Shown here one piece after another: positions 1-8,641 of a DNA stretch of 64,000 nucleotides. Made by a program: the position numbers and the translations under genes. Source of the DNA: Acidihalobacter_A sp037381185 (GTDB taxonomy: Bacteria > Pseudomonadota > Gammaproteobacteria > DSM-5130 > Acidihalobacteraceae); the NCBI RefSeq assembly GCF_037381185.1, contig NZ_JARRQY010000028.1, positions 1-64,000 of the forward strand, given 5' to 3'. Within the stretch, counting starts at the first letter, position 1. Every line of letters begins with the position of its first letter. The notes below the pieces were generated by a model. It searched no databases. It worked only from the letters and a program-made list of their open reading frames with translations, and was not told the DNA's origin.

Positions 1-1616
1 AACCAGTCCTTGGCCTGCGGCTCGTCGTCCAGCGTCGGTACGGCAGCCAGCGACTTGAGCGCCTTGCCCTTGAGCCAGCGGTACGCAGTCCACGGCACGA
101 CGATGTAGGCCAGCACCAGCGAAGCGACCATCGCCACCGGCACGTTGATCGGGATCGGGCGCATGAACGGCCCCATCATCCCCGACACGAAAGCCATAGG
201 GACGAAAGCCAGGATGACCGCGATGGTCGCGATATTGGTCGGATTGCCGATCTCGTTGGTGGCGTTGACCAGCAGCGCGCCGAAATCCTTATTGCCCTCG
301 CCGTGATGCAAATGACGGTGAATGTTCTCGATCACCACGATCGCCGCGTCCACCAGCAGGCCCAGCGACAGGATCAGCGCGAACAGGGAAATGCGATTGA
401 TGGTCTGCCCCACCATCCAGCCGACGCCCAGCACCACGAACAGCGTCAGCGGGACCGTGAGGGTGACGATGATCGCCTCGCGCCAGCCGAGGAAAAACAG
501 CAGGATGAAGGCCACCACGGCGATGGCGATCGCCAGATGCTCCATCAGCGTGTTCACCGCATCGTCGGCGCGGCTGCCGTAGTCGCGTGTGACGGTCACG
601 TGCACGCCCTGCGGCAGGGCCTCGCGCTCGAGCTGGTGCAGCTTATCCAACACGCCGTTGGCGACGGTGACCGCATTGGCCCCGGAGCGCTTGCCGATCG
701 CCAGGGTCACCGCGGGTCGCGGATCGCCTGCGCGTACCCCCTGGGTCGCCGGCCCGAAAGCCAGGGAGGCGTACTGGGTATCGTGAAGCGGACCCATCCT
801 AATCGTCGCGACGTCCTTGAGGAACACCGGCTTGCGATTGGCCTGCCCGACGATGACGTCGCCTAGTTGCTCGACGCCGCTGAACGCAGAGTTCACGCGC
901 AGCTCATACTGGCGGTTGTTGTTCACCAAATCGCCTGCAGGCATAACCACGTTGGACGCCTTGAGCAACTTGATCACCTGATCCAGGCTCAGCCCGGCGT
1001 TGGCCAGGCGGCGCGGATCGATATCGATCCGGACCGCGCGCTGCTGGCCGCCGATCACCGAGCTGTTACCCACATTGGGCACGCTGCGCAGCTGTTCCAG
1101 GAAACGCAGTCCCAGTTCGCGCAACTGCATGCCGTTGAGCTTGCCCGAACTCAGCGTGACCGTGGTCACCGGCACGTCGGTGATGCCGATGCTCTTGACC
1201 AGCGGCTGCATGGTACCCGCCGGCAGGCTGTCCATATTGCGCATCAGCTGGTTGTAAAGCAGCAGCAGGCTCTGCTCCTCGTTGGCTCCGACCTGGAACT
1301 GCACGGTGACCACACCCATGTCGTTCACGGCATAGCCGTAGGTGTGCTCCACGCCCTTCAGGCCGGCCATCAGCGACTCGAGCGGCTTGACTACCGTGTT
1401 CTGGATTTCCTCCGGCGTGTTGCCCGGCCGCATGACGAAGATCGACGCCGCAGGCACCACGATCTCGGGGTTGTAGAGACGCGGCGTCACGCTGATCGCC
1501 AGGGCGCCGAACAGCGTCAGCGCCAGCATGATCAGGGCAGTAATCTTGGAGCTAAGGAAACCTTTGGCGAGCCGCCCGGCAAGATTGAGCGGCGTTGCGT
1601 TGTCCTCCGCGCTCAT
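1..1616 (-). CDS. RND-family efflux pump inner-membrane permease (N-terminal part, cut by window edge)
   Basis: This is the proton-driven inner-membrane component of a tripartite efflux pump. About 538 residues are present out of the 1000 or more usual for the family; the C-terminal half lies beyond the window. The first membrane segment is at roughly residues 18-38 (ITALIMLALTLFGALAI), followed by porter-domain sequence and then TM2-TM4. TM4 reads GLLVDAAIVVIEN, so one of the paired aspartates of AcrB-type pumps is an alanine. The ATG overlaps the stop codon of the adaptor gene as ATGA, which fixes the start and implies translational coupling. It is the third gene of a tolC-adaptor-pump operon. 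The substrate cannot be deduced. Confidence 0.93.
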   Translation of the reverse strand, partial: MSAEDNATPLNLAGRLAKGFLSSKITALIMLALTLFGALAISVTPRLYNPEIVVPAASIFVMRPGNTPEEIQNTVVKPLESLMAGLKGVEHTYGYAVNDMGVVTVQFQVGANEEQSLLLLYNQLMRNMDSLPAGTMQPLVKSIGITDVPVTTVTLSSGKLNGMQLRELGLRFLEQLRSVPNVGNSSVIGGQQRAVRIDIDPRRLANAGLSLDQVIKLLKASNVVMPAGDLVNNNRQYELRVNSAFSGVEQLGDVIVGQANRKPVFLKDVATIRMGPLHDTQYASLAFGPATQGVRAGDPRPAVTLAIGKRSGANAVTVANGVLDKLHQLEREALPQGVHVTVTRDYGSRADDAVNTLMEHLAIAIAVVAFILLFFLGWREAIIVTLTVPLTLFVVLGVGWMVGQTINRISLFALILSLGLLVDAAIVVIENIHRHLHHGEGNKDFGALLVNATNEIGNPTNIATIAVILAFVPMAFVSGMMGPFMRPIPINVPVAMVASLVLAYIVVPWTAYRWLKGKALKSLAAVPTLDDEPQAKDW

Positions 1617-2701
1617 GCTCCGTCACCCTTGATCTGGACGCCGTTGTACAACTCGCCCTGGCTGCTCACCACGACCCGATCGCCCGGCACCAGGCCGGCC
1701 AGCACCACGACGCCGCCGTCCATGGATTCGCCGGCCTGCACCATGCGGAATTCGGCGCTGCCGTTCTTGTCCACGACGAACACCCCCTGGATGCCGGCAC
1801 GTCGCTGCATCGCCGATGCCGGCACCACGATACCGGGCTGATCGCCGAGCGGAACCTGCACGCGTGCGTAGTCGCCGCTGGCCGCACCACTACTGTCGCT
1901 CAAACCAATCTTCACGGTGTGGGAGTGCGTCATCGGATCAGCCGCGTTGACCAAACGCTCGACCACGCCCTGAACCGTATGTCGCTTGAAATCGCTGCCA
2001 TCGAAGGTAACCCCGACCTTCTGACCGAAGCGCAGATGATCGAAAGCGCGCGAGTCGATCTGCACCTGCACCTGCAGATGGCCCGAACTCTGCAAGGTCA
2101 GCAACGGCTGACCAGGCGTGGCCAATTGTCCGGCATCAATAAACTTGCCGACCACGGTTCCGGCGAAAGGCGCACGCACATCCGAGTAACTCAACTGCGA
2201 CCGTGCCGTACGCAAAACCGACTGGGCCGCGACATAGTTGCCCTGCGCGACCTTGTAGGCCATCTCGATCTGCTGGAAGCGCTGCTGCGGCACCGCATGT
2301 TGCTCATACAGCGCCTGATAGCGTTCATAGTTCGCCTTGGCGTCGGCCAGCGCGGCCTCGGCCTTGCTCACCGCCGCGCGGGCCTGCTCGATACCGCCCT
2401 TGACGTCGGTCGGATCGACAGACAGCAGGAGTTGCCCCTTCTTGACCGTCTGCCCCTCGTGCACATACAGCTTGCGCACATAGCCGGTCAGACGCGAGGC
2501 CACCTGCACCTGGTCCGCCGACACCACGCTGCCCGGGAAGGTCGCATACACCGGCAGCGCCTGCTGCCGAACAGTCTCCACCTCGGCCGCGACCTCTCCA
2601 GCGCTCGCCTGCGCATGCTCGGGGGGCGAAGAATGGCCGCAACCGCCCAACAGCGCGGCGAGGCCCGTGGCGATGAACACTCCGTGAATCCTTTTAAACA
2701 T
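1613..2701 (-). CDS. RND efflux periplasmic adaptor lipoprotein (membrane fusion protein)
   Basis: This adaptor should bridge the inner-membrane pump and the TolC-type channel. The 362-residue protein starts with a lipoprotein signal peptide with lipobox LGGC near residue 21, so it is probably anchored in the inner membrane. Then come a beta-barrel/lipoyl half (TGYVRKLYVHEGQTVKKGQ), a coiled-coil hairpin at about residues 100-160 rich in A, K, E and Q, the second lipoyl half (VRAPFAGTVVGKFIDAGQ) and a C-terminal beta-barrel. It is followed with a 4-bp overlap by the pump gene and preceded 38 nt upstream by the outer-membrane channel gene. Length and domain order are normal for the HlyD/AcrA family. 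Confidence 0.93.
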   Translation of the reverse strand: MFKRIHGVFIATGLAALLGGCGHSSPPEHAQASAGEVAAEVETVRQQALPVYATFPGSVVSADQVQVASRLTGYVRKLYVHEGQTVKKGQLLLSVDPTDVKGGIEQARAAVSKAEAALADAKANYERYQALYEQHAVPQQRFQQIEMAYKVAQGNYVAAQSVLRTARSQLSYSDVRAPFAGTVVGKFIDAGQLATPGQPLLTLQSSGHLQVQVQIDSRAFDHLRFGQKVGVTFDGSDFKRHTVQGVVERLVNAADPMTHSHTVKIGLSDSSGAASGDYARVQVPLGDQPGIVVPASAMQRRAGIQGVFVVDKNGSAEFRMVQAGESMDGGVVVLAGLVPGDRVVVSSQGELYNGVQIKGDGA

Positions 2702-2739
2702 TGTCTTATTTTCCAGCCAATTATGATGAATACCGTTAT

Positions 2740-4182
2740 TTAGGGCGTCTGTACGCCGCCGGCGCTGGCAACGATCGCATCCGGCGTCAGGCGTCCGAGT
2801 CCCAGCAGCAAACCCGCGCGCTGCATGACCTCCTGATAGCGTGCCGCGACCAACTCGCTGCGTGCCTTGTCCAGTTCGGCCTGTGCGGCAAGCAGCTCAG
2901 TCATGGTCGCCACGCCCTTTTCGTAACGCAGGCGCTCCAGGCGTCTGGCCTCCTCGGCCTGTGTGATCGCCAGTTCACGTACCTGCACCCGCTGCTGCGC
3001 GAGGCGCACGTCACGCCATGCCGAATCGATCTTCAGACGCAACTGGTCGCGCGCCTGACGCAGCTGCGCGATCTGCTGCGTGACCTGGGCATTGGCCTGA
3101 TCCAGGCCCCCGCTACGCGCGCCGAAGTCGAACAGATTCCACGACAGCACGCCGGCCACGGTATTGGATGGCCGCCCTCCCATACCGAAAGAAGGATCGT
3201 TCCACTCCCGGCTGACCACGACATTGAAATGCGGCAGATAGTCGGCGCGGGCCACGGTCACGCCGGCCCGCGCGCCCTGCAACTGAAGCTCCAGCGCTCT
3301 GAGCCCCGGATTGTCGGCTTGCGCCTGACGCTGCAGATCCACCAGCGACGCATCGGGCAGTTTCACGCTGAGCGACTGCGCAACCTTCAACGGCTTGCCC
3401 TCGGGCATTCCCACCAGCACGCGAAGCTGCTCCACGGCTTTGCCCAAATGCGCCTGCGCCTGGCTGCGGCGCAGTTGCACATCACCCAGATTCAGCTGCG
3501 CCCGGAGCTGGTCGTTACGCGAAACTACTCCGCGGGAATACAGCTTGTCGGTAATATCCACGTACGACTGTGCCGCCGCTTCGGCCTTTGCGGCCACACC
3601 TACGAAGGCCTGCGCCGCACGCACGCCTTCGTAGGCCCCCAGCACCTGCAGCGTCAACTTCTGACGCGCAAACTGATCGCCCTGGCGAGCCGCGCGCAGA
3701 TACGCCCGAGCCTTGTCCAGATAACCCCAGACCTTGCCGCCGTTGAATACCGGAATCTGTAGTTCCAGCTTACTCTGGTAGTTCCGGTACCAACCCGGGT
3801 TGTTCAGATTGTCCGGGGCAATGAAGAGGCTTGAAGGGTTCGTCGGATTGAACTGCCCTGCCCCGAAGTCATTGAATGTGGCCACGCCCTGGTTGAGCTT
3901 CATGCCGAACACGTTGAGCCCGCCGTTCGAGCCACTGCCCGTCAGCGAGGCCTGCAACCTGGGCAGTAGATGCCCGCGCGCAGCCTTCACGGCGCCCTGC
4001 GCCTCGGCGACCTGCGCCCGCGACTTGAGCAATTCCGGCGTCTGCTGCAAGGCCTGCTGCCAAGCCTGACCGAAGCTCAAAGCCGTTACCTGCTGCTGCG
4101 CGAAAGCCGCACTGCTCCATCCCAGCAGCGCCAGCAGACCGATCAATGCTAACGTTCGCTGGCTCATTGCCGTATCCCGCAT
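2740..4182 (-). CDS. TolC-family outer-membrane efflux channel
   Basis: This is the outer-membrane channel of the efflux system and first gene of the operon. I place the start at the ATG at 4182 because AGAGG lies 10 nt upstream; the ATG at 4167 is the alternative, and both give a Sec signal peptide ending SSAAFA. The mature protein shows the two long repeats typical of outer-membrane efflux proteins, each an amphipathic coiled-coil stretch rich in Q, A, R and L (for example residues ATMTELLAAQAELDKARSEL near the C-terminus). Its length of about 480 residues is normal. An AT-rich control region precedes it. Confidence 0.92.
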   Translation of the reverse strand: MRDTAMSQRTLALIGLLALLGWSSAAFAQQQVTALSFGQAWQQALQQTPELLKSRAQVAEAQGAVKAARGHLLPRLQASLTGSGSNGGLNVFGMKLNQGVATFNDFGAGQFNPTNPSSLFIAPDNLNNPGWYRNYQSKLELQIPVFNGGKVWGYLDKARAYLRAARQGDQFARQKLTLQVLGAYEGVRAAQAFVGVAAKAEAAAQSYVDITDKLYSRGVVSRNDQLRAQLNLGDVQLRRSQAQAHLGKAVEQLRVLVGMPEGKPLKVAQSLSVKLPDASLVDLQRQAQADNPGLRALELQLQGARAGVTVARADYLPHFNVVVSREWNDPSFGMGGRPSNTVAGVLSWNLFDFGARSGGLDQANAQVTQQIAQLRQARDQLRLKIDSAWRDVRLAQQRVQVRELAITQAEEARRLERLRYEKGVATMTELLAAQAELDKARSELVAARYQEVMQRAGLLLGLGRLTPDAIVASAGGVQTP

Positions 4183-4275
4183 ATGCTTCAAACCTCTGGA
4201 GAAACGTTTTCTTGTTGGTGTTTTCCCGTCTGCCGATATCGCCACGGTAAAGTCTAGATTAGCTCGACAGAGAAC

Positions 4276-4307
4276 ATATTAGAAATTAATAATATTCTTA
4301 TAGTCAA
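4276..4307 (-). promoter_or_regulatory. Candidate promoter and operator of the efflux operon
   Basis: The 245-nt gap between the divergent tolC-like and DUF4124 genes holds a strongly AT-rich block in otherwise GC-rich DNA. On the minus strand TTGACT (complement of 4302-4307) fits a -35 box. An inverted repeat ATATTA/TAATAT (4276-4281 and 4290-4295, 8-nt spacer) lies where the -10 box and a repressor site would be. No regulator gene is adjacent, so the controlling protein is unknown. Confidence 0.35.
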
Positions 4308-4427
4308 GTCCGGAGCCGAAACCCACGACTTTCGCCAGGTAACTACAGGCAGTGCCAGAACCCGGACTTTGCTACACTCGCCAGAATATTCGATCCACGC
4401 TCGGAATCGCATCAGGTGACTCAGAGA

Positions 4428-4874
4428 ATGAGACCAAGTTCAATTGTTGCGAGCCTGCTCGGCCTCACCCTCGGTGCATGCCTCGTCAGTTCTCATGCGG
4501 CGGCCTATCGCTGGACCGACGCCGACGGCGTCGTCCATTTCTCGCAGTTTCCGCCATCTGATCAGAAAAACGCTCAGAAGGTCACGGACTCGCCGATCAG
4601 CACGGTGTCGGGCGCCAGCGCCACTTCTGCAAACAGCTCGGCCAAACCAGCATCAGGGGCGGCTCCCGGTAAAGCTCCGCAGCCTATCAAGCAAGAGGTT
4701 CCTCCGGCCAGCAAGCAGGATTGCAATACCGCACGCACCAATCTGGCGGCGCTGAAATCCGGCCAGAGGATCAGGGTGAAAATGCCCGGCGGCAGCACAC
4801 ATTGGCTAAACGATGCCGAACGCGGCAAATGGCTCAAGCAAACCCAGGACTTCCTGGCCCAGCGCTGCAAATAG
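4428..4874 (+). CDS. DUF4124 domain-containing exported protein
   Basis: A small envelope protein of unknown function, 148 residues. The start is set by AGGTGA at 4414-4419, eight bases before the ATG; a GTG at 4416 is in frame but lies inside this ribosome site. An N-terminal signal sequence is followed by the DUF4124 signature YRWTDADGVVHFSQFPP, then a low-complexity linker rich in S, A, P and K, and a C-terminal part with Cys residues (QDCNTAR and QRC at the end). LGAC at the end of the hydrophobic stretch could be a lipobox, while SSHAAA suggests ordinary signal peptidase I cleavage instead. It lies 30 nt before the MIF-family gene. Confidence 0.8.
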   Translation: MRPSSIVASLLGLTLGACLVSSHAAAYRWTDADGVVHFSQFPPSDQKNAQKVTDSPISTVSGASATSANSSAKPASGAAPGKAPQPIKQEVPPASKQDCNTARTNLAALKSGQRIRVKMPGGSTHWLNDAERGKWLKQTQDFLAQRCK

Positions 4875-4904
4875 GGCCTGTCCGCACTACTCAGGCCCCA
4901 GACC

Positions 4905-5249
4905 ATGCCGCTGCTCAGCATCGAAACCAATCAGGCGCTCGCTCCGGAAAGCGCCCAGGCGCTTCTCGACGATGCCTCTGGCACCGTCGCCGAACTGCTG
5001 GGCAAACCCGAGCACTACGTCATGCTCCGTCTGACGCATAACCCACACATGCGTTTCGGCGGCACCGCGGCGGCACTCGCCTATGTCGAGTTCAAGAGTT
5101 TGGGGCTGCCCGAAGAACGTACCGCCGAATTCTCGGCCGCGCTGACCGAGCTGCTCGGGCGGCACACCGACATACCGCCCGGACGCATATATATCGAATT
5201 CGCCTCGCCGCAACGCCATCTCTGGGGTTACGACGGCGGTACGTTCTAA
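4905..5249 (+). CDS. MIF / phenylpyruvate tautomerase family protein
   Basis: A 114-residue protein of the tautomerase superfamily, MIF branch. Pro2 directly after the initiator Met is the catalytic base of the family. The usual MIF core is visible, with a KPEHYVMLRL strand, FGGTAAALAYVEFKSLG and a C-terminal PPGRIYIEFASPQRHLWGYDGGTF-type end. Such proteins form trimers and tautomerise phenylpyruvate or dopachrome analogues in vitro; the bacterial role is unclear. It lies between DUF4124 and proS on the same strand with short gaps and may be cotranscribed. Confidence 0.88.
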   Translation: MPLLSIETNQALAPESAQALLDDASGTVAELLGKPEHYVMLRLTHNPHMRFGGTAAALAYVEFKSLGLPEERTAEFSAALTELLGRHTDIPPGRIYIEFASPQRHLWGYDGGTF

Positions 5250-5291
5250 CAGCCTGCCTCCCTCAACTACAGGATCTGAAGGACCCTAACG

Positions 5292-7010
5292 ATGCGCGTA
5301 TCCGCATTCCCGCTCTGGACACTCAAGGAAGTTCCGGCCGAAGCCGAGATCGTCAGTCATCAACTCATGCTGCGCGCCGGCCTGATCCAGCGCCTCGCCT
5401 CCGGCTTGTATACCTGGCTTCCGCTGGGCCTGCGCGTATTGCGCAAAGTCGAACACATCGTACGTGAAGAGATGGATGCCGCCGGCGCGCTTGAGCTGAT
5501 GATGCCGTGCGTGCAGCCCGCCGAGTTGTGGCAGGAGTCCGAACGCTGGGTCAAATACGGCCCCGAACTCCTGCGCCTGAAGGACCGCCACGAGCGCGAT
5601 TTCTGCTTCGGCCCGACGCATGAAGAGGTCATCACGGACATCGCGCGGCGCGAGCTGCGCAGCTACAAGCAGTTACCGCTGAATTTCTACCAGATCCAGA
5701 CCAAGTTCCGCGATGAGATCCGTCCACGCTTCGGCGTCATGCGTGCCCGCGAGTTCATCATGAAGGACGCCTACTCCTTCCATCTGGACGACGCCTCTCT
5801 GGACGAGACCTACCAGCGCATGTACCAGGCCTACACCAACATCTTCAGCCGCCTGGGGCTCGACTTCCGCGCCGTGGAAGCCGACAACGGCTCCATCGGC
5901 GGCAATGCCTCGCATGAATTCCATGTCCTCGCCGACACTGGTGAAGACCCCATCGCCTACTGCGATGAAAGCGGCTACGCAGCCAACATCGAACAGGCTG
6001 AAGCCATCCCAGACGAGGCCCAACGCCCCGCCCCGAACGAAGAATTGCGCAAGGTCGACACCCCTAACGCCAAAACTATCCAAGCGCTGGTCGAGCAGTT
6101 TGACCTGCCTGTCGAACGCACGCTCAAAACCTTGATCGTCCAAGCCAGCGAAGCAGTAGGCGGCGGACTTATCGCCCTGATATTGCGCGGCGACCACGAA
6201 CTCAATGAAATCAAGGCGGAAAAACTGCCTGAGGTCGCCAGTCCGCTGCGCTTCGGCGAGGAAGACGAAATTCGCGCCGCTATCGGCGCCGGTCCCGGTT
6301 CGCTAGGTCCGCTGGGTTTGCCACTGCCCTGCATCGTGGATCGCAGCGCCGCATTGGCAGCCGATTTTGCCGGTGGCGCCAACATCGACCACGTGCACTA
6401 TTTCGGCATCAACTGGGAGCGCGATCTGCCGCTGCCGGCTGTCGCCGACATCCGCAACGTACGCGAAGGCGATACCAGCCCCGACGGCGCCGGCAAGCTG
6501 CGCATCGTACGCGGCATTGAGGTCGGACACATCTTCAAACTCGGCCGCAACTACAGCGAAAAGCTTCAGGCCAGCGTACTCGACGAACAGGGCCAACCCG
6601 CTTCCATGACCATGGGCTGCTACGGCATAGGCGTCTCGCGAGTAGTGGCTGCTGCCATCGAGCAGAATCACGACGAGCGGGGCATTATCTGGCCGGAGCC
6701 TATATCACCCTTTCAGGTTGCCCTTGCGCCGATCAATCTGCACAAGTCGCAGCGCCTGCGCGAGGCGGCCGAGGCACTTTACGCCCAACTCGCGGACGCC
6801 GGTTTCGAAGTGCTGTTCGACGATCGCGAAATACGTCCCGGCGTGATGTTCGCCGATCTTGAACTAATCGGCATCCCGCATCGCATCGTGCTCGGCGAGC
6901 GCGGCCTCGATGCCGGTCAGGCGGAGTACAAGGGACGCCACGACGAAAAGGCTCAGAACGTCAGCCTGGACGGCCTGATCGAGTTTCTGCGCGAACGCTG
7001 TGGACGCTGA
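5292..7010 (+). CDS. proS: Prolyl-tRNA synthetase
   Basis: This enzyme charges tRNA-Pro with proline using ATP. At 572 residues it is the bacterial type, with a class II catalytic core interrupted by the editing (INS/YbaK-like) domain at about residues 220-400, which hydrolyses mischarged Ala-tRNA-Pro. Class II motif 2 is seen as TKFRDEIRPRFGVMRAREF and motif 3 as GCYGIGVSRVVAAAIEQ. The C-terminal anticodon-binding domain carries LAPINL and VLFDDRE. AAGGAC lies a few bases before the ATG. Confidence 0.98.
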   Translation: MRVSAFPLWTLKEVPAEAEIVSHQLMLRAGLIQRLASGLYTWLPLGLRVLRKVEHIVREEMDAAGALELMMPCVQPAELWQESERWVKYGPELLRLKDRHERDFCFGPTHEEVITDIARRELRSYKQLPLNFYQIQTKFRDEIRPRFGVMRAREFIMKDAYSFHLDDASLDETYQRMYQAYTNIFSRLGLDFRAVEADNGSIGGNASHEFHVLADTGEDPIAYCDESGYAANIEQAEAIPDEAQRPAPNEELRKVDTPNAKTIQALVEQFDLPVERTLKTLIVQASEAVGGGLIALILRGDHELNEIKAEKLPEVASPLRFGEEDEIRAAIGAGPGSLGPLGLPLPCIVDRSAALAADFAGGANIDHVHYFGINWERDLPLPAVADIRNVREGDTSPDGAGKLRIVRGIEVGHIFKLGRNYSEKLQASVLDEQGQPASMTMGCYGIGVSRVVAAAIEQNHDERGIIWPEPISPFQVALAPINLHKSQRLREAAEALYAQLADAGFEVLFDDREIRPGVMFADLELIGIPHRIVLGERGLDAGQAEYKGRHDEKAQNVSLDGLIEFLRERCGR

Positions 7011-7028
7011 GCGCACGATCCCGACCTG

Positions 7029-7301
7029 TCAATAGCGAATCGAAAAACCGCTGACGGACTCGGGCTGCGCCTCGGCGCATTCGAGTCCGTCCACCCGGGC
7101 CAATGCAGGTCCTTCCGTCAGCCAGCGGCGCAACGCCACCAAGGCCTCGGCCGCACCCTGCGCATAGACCTCCACTCCACCATCAGACAGATTACGCGCG
7201 TAACCCCGCAGGCCAAGCTCTTCAGCTCTGGCACAAGTCGCGGCGCGAAACGCAACGCCCTGCACCCTGCCGCGCACCACGCAGCGCATAGCCTCATGCA
7301 T
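7029..7301 (-). CDS. acyP: Acylphosphatase
   Basis: This enzyme hydrolyses carboxyl-phosphate bonds such as acetyl phosphate. The 90-residue protein shows the family signature: RCVVRGRVQGVAFRAAT with the catalytic Arg in the phosphate loop, then GLRGYARNLSDGGVEVYAQG, where the Asn is the second catalytic residue. I chose the ATG at 7301 because AGAGG lies six bases upstream, and it overlaps the end of the upstream yihY-like gene by 8 nt, which implies coupling. It is convergent with proS. Confidence 0.93.
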   Translation of the reverse strand: MHEAMRCVVRGRVQGVAFRAATCARAEELGLRGYARNLSDGGVEVYAQGAAEALVALRRWLTEGPALARVDGLECAEAQPESVSGFSIRY

Positions 7302-8556
7302 CGCCAGCCTCTCCACCGTCACCACTACGCTCCTCAGCCGCAAGCATTTCACTCAGAGGCACGTCGAGACGGCTGGCCACATCGGCCTGCACCTCGCCCA
7401 GCCGCGCCTCGAGCCAGGAATCCCAGGCCTCACTCTCGTGACCTCGCGCACCCTGCGGATTGAGATCGAAATCACCCAGACGGTAAAGCTCGTTCAGACT
7501 CAGCGAATGCAGGTCACGTGCCAGCACCCAATCGCCCCCAACCACCTGACGCACCACATGCGCTGTCGCCAAACGCTGCAGCATGCCTTCGACCTGCCCC
7601 TCGCTGAAGATCGGCTCCGCAGCTCGCAACTGCGCCAATCGCAGCGTAGCGCCTCGGCGCTGCGCCGCACCGAGGCGCACGACCAAGCGCGCCGCCAACC
7701 ACAGCGAACGCCGGGCCCGCGTATCGGCAATATTCCTTCGATGGCAATTGCCGCCGAGGCAGGCCGTGACTTCAGCCCCGACCAGCACGATCAGCCACGA
7801 CAGATACAACCAGATCAGAAAGATCGGTATGGCGGAAAATGCGCCGTAGACCAGCTCGTAGTTCTTGAACTGGGACACGTACATCGCAAATCCGCGTTTT
7901 GCGATCTCGAACAGTACGGCCGTCAGCAGCGCGCCGATCAACGCATCACGCACGCGCACACGCACACGCGGCACCAGCACGAACAGCATGAAGAAAACCA
8001 CTGTTTCCAGCAGCAGAGGAATCATGCGCAGCAACAACCAGTCGGAGTAGTGCGCCACTCCCTCGTAGACATGCGCCTTGTAGACCGCATACAGATAGGT
8101 CGAACCGGCGATCGCCGCGCCCAGCAGCAAAGGCCCCAGCGTAAGCAGCGCCCAGTACACCATGAACACCATCACCGTATTGCGATGGCGCCGCGTACGC
8201 CAGATGCCGTTGAGCGCACGATCGATGGTCGCCAGCGTCATTACGGCCGTCACCAGCAGCCACAAGGATCCGAACAGGGTCAGGCGTGAGGCCTTTTCGC
8301 TGAACTGCAGCAGATAGCGCTGCACCAGCTCCCCGGAAGTCGGCATCAACTGCCCCATGAGCAGGTTGCGCAGATCCCCGGTCAACTCCTGGAAGGCCGG
8401 AAACAGGCTGAGCACACTGAGCGTAACCGCCACCAGCGGTACCAGCGACAGCAGCGTAGTGAAGGTCAGGCTGCCGGCGGTCTGCATGCAACGGTCCTCG
8501 ACGAAACGCCGCATGACCGCAAACGGCAGGTCCGCGATGGCTCGCAGCCATGGCAC
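7294..8556 (-). CDS. YihY/BrkB family inner-membrane protein
   Basis: A polytopic membrane protein of the YihY/UPF0761 (formerly BrkB, RNase BN) family; its function is not established. The conserved N-terminal stretch is present (EDRCMQTAGSLTFTTLLSLVPLVAV), with about six membrane segments up to roughly residue 290 and a conserved IFLIWLYLSWLIVLVGAEVT. A cytoplasmic C-terminal domain of about 130 residues looks like a winged helix. The frame is open further upstream to 8628, but that part runs through an intrinsic terminator. I therefore place the start at GTG 8556; ATG 8514 is the alternative. Confidence 0.85.
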   Translation of the reverse strand: MPWLRAIADLPFAVMRRFVEDRCMQTAGSLTFTTLLSLVPLVAVTLSVLSLFPAFQELTGDLRNLLMGQLMPTSGELVQRYLLQFSEKASRLTLFGSLWLLVTAVMTLATIDRALNGIWRTRRHRNTVMVFMVYWALLTLGPLLLGAAIAGSTYLYAVYKAHVYEGVAHYSDWLLLRMIPLLLETVVFFMLFVLVPRVRVRVRDALIGALLTAVLFEIAKRGFAMYVSQFKNYELVYGAFSAIPIFLIWLYLSWLIVLVGAEVTACLGGNCHRRNIADTRARRSLWLAARLVVRLGAAQRRGATLRLAQLRAAEPIFSEGQVEGMLQRLATAHVVRQVVGGDWVLARDLHSLSLNELYRLGDFDLNPQGARGHESEAWDSWLEARLGEVQADVASRLDVPLSEMLAAEERSGDGGEAGDA

Positions 8557-8572
8557 GAATCGCTGCGCAAAG

Positions 8573-8600
8573 AAAAAGGGAGCCTTTCGGCTCCCTTTTT
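8573..8600 (-). terminator. Intrinsic terminator after the LysM lipoprotein gene
   Basis: A 12-bp perfect stem (AAAAAGGGAGCC with GGCTCCCTTTTT) with a TTTC loop. Read on the minus strand it ends in a T run about 40 nt after the LysM gene stop. The A/T tails are symmetric so it could work in both directions. It also argues against the far-upstream start of the yihY-like gene. Confidence 0.85.
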
Positions 8601-8641
8601 CCCGGGTGCTACCCCAGCCCTGCATCAACGGAACCGCGTGT

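Noticed and set aside
303..3762. Long plus-strand frames opposite the efflux operon
   Set aside because: They are His/Arg/Gln-rich antisense shadows of the tolC, adaptor and pump genes, which have clear domains and ribosome sites.
8557..8628. Longer start of the yihY-like gene at 8628
   Set aside because: The extra residues are encoded by the 12-bp intrinsic terminator of the LysM gene and do not resemble the family N-terminus.
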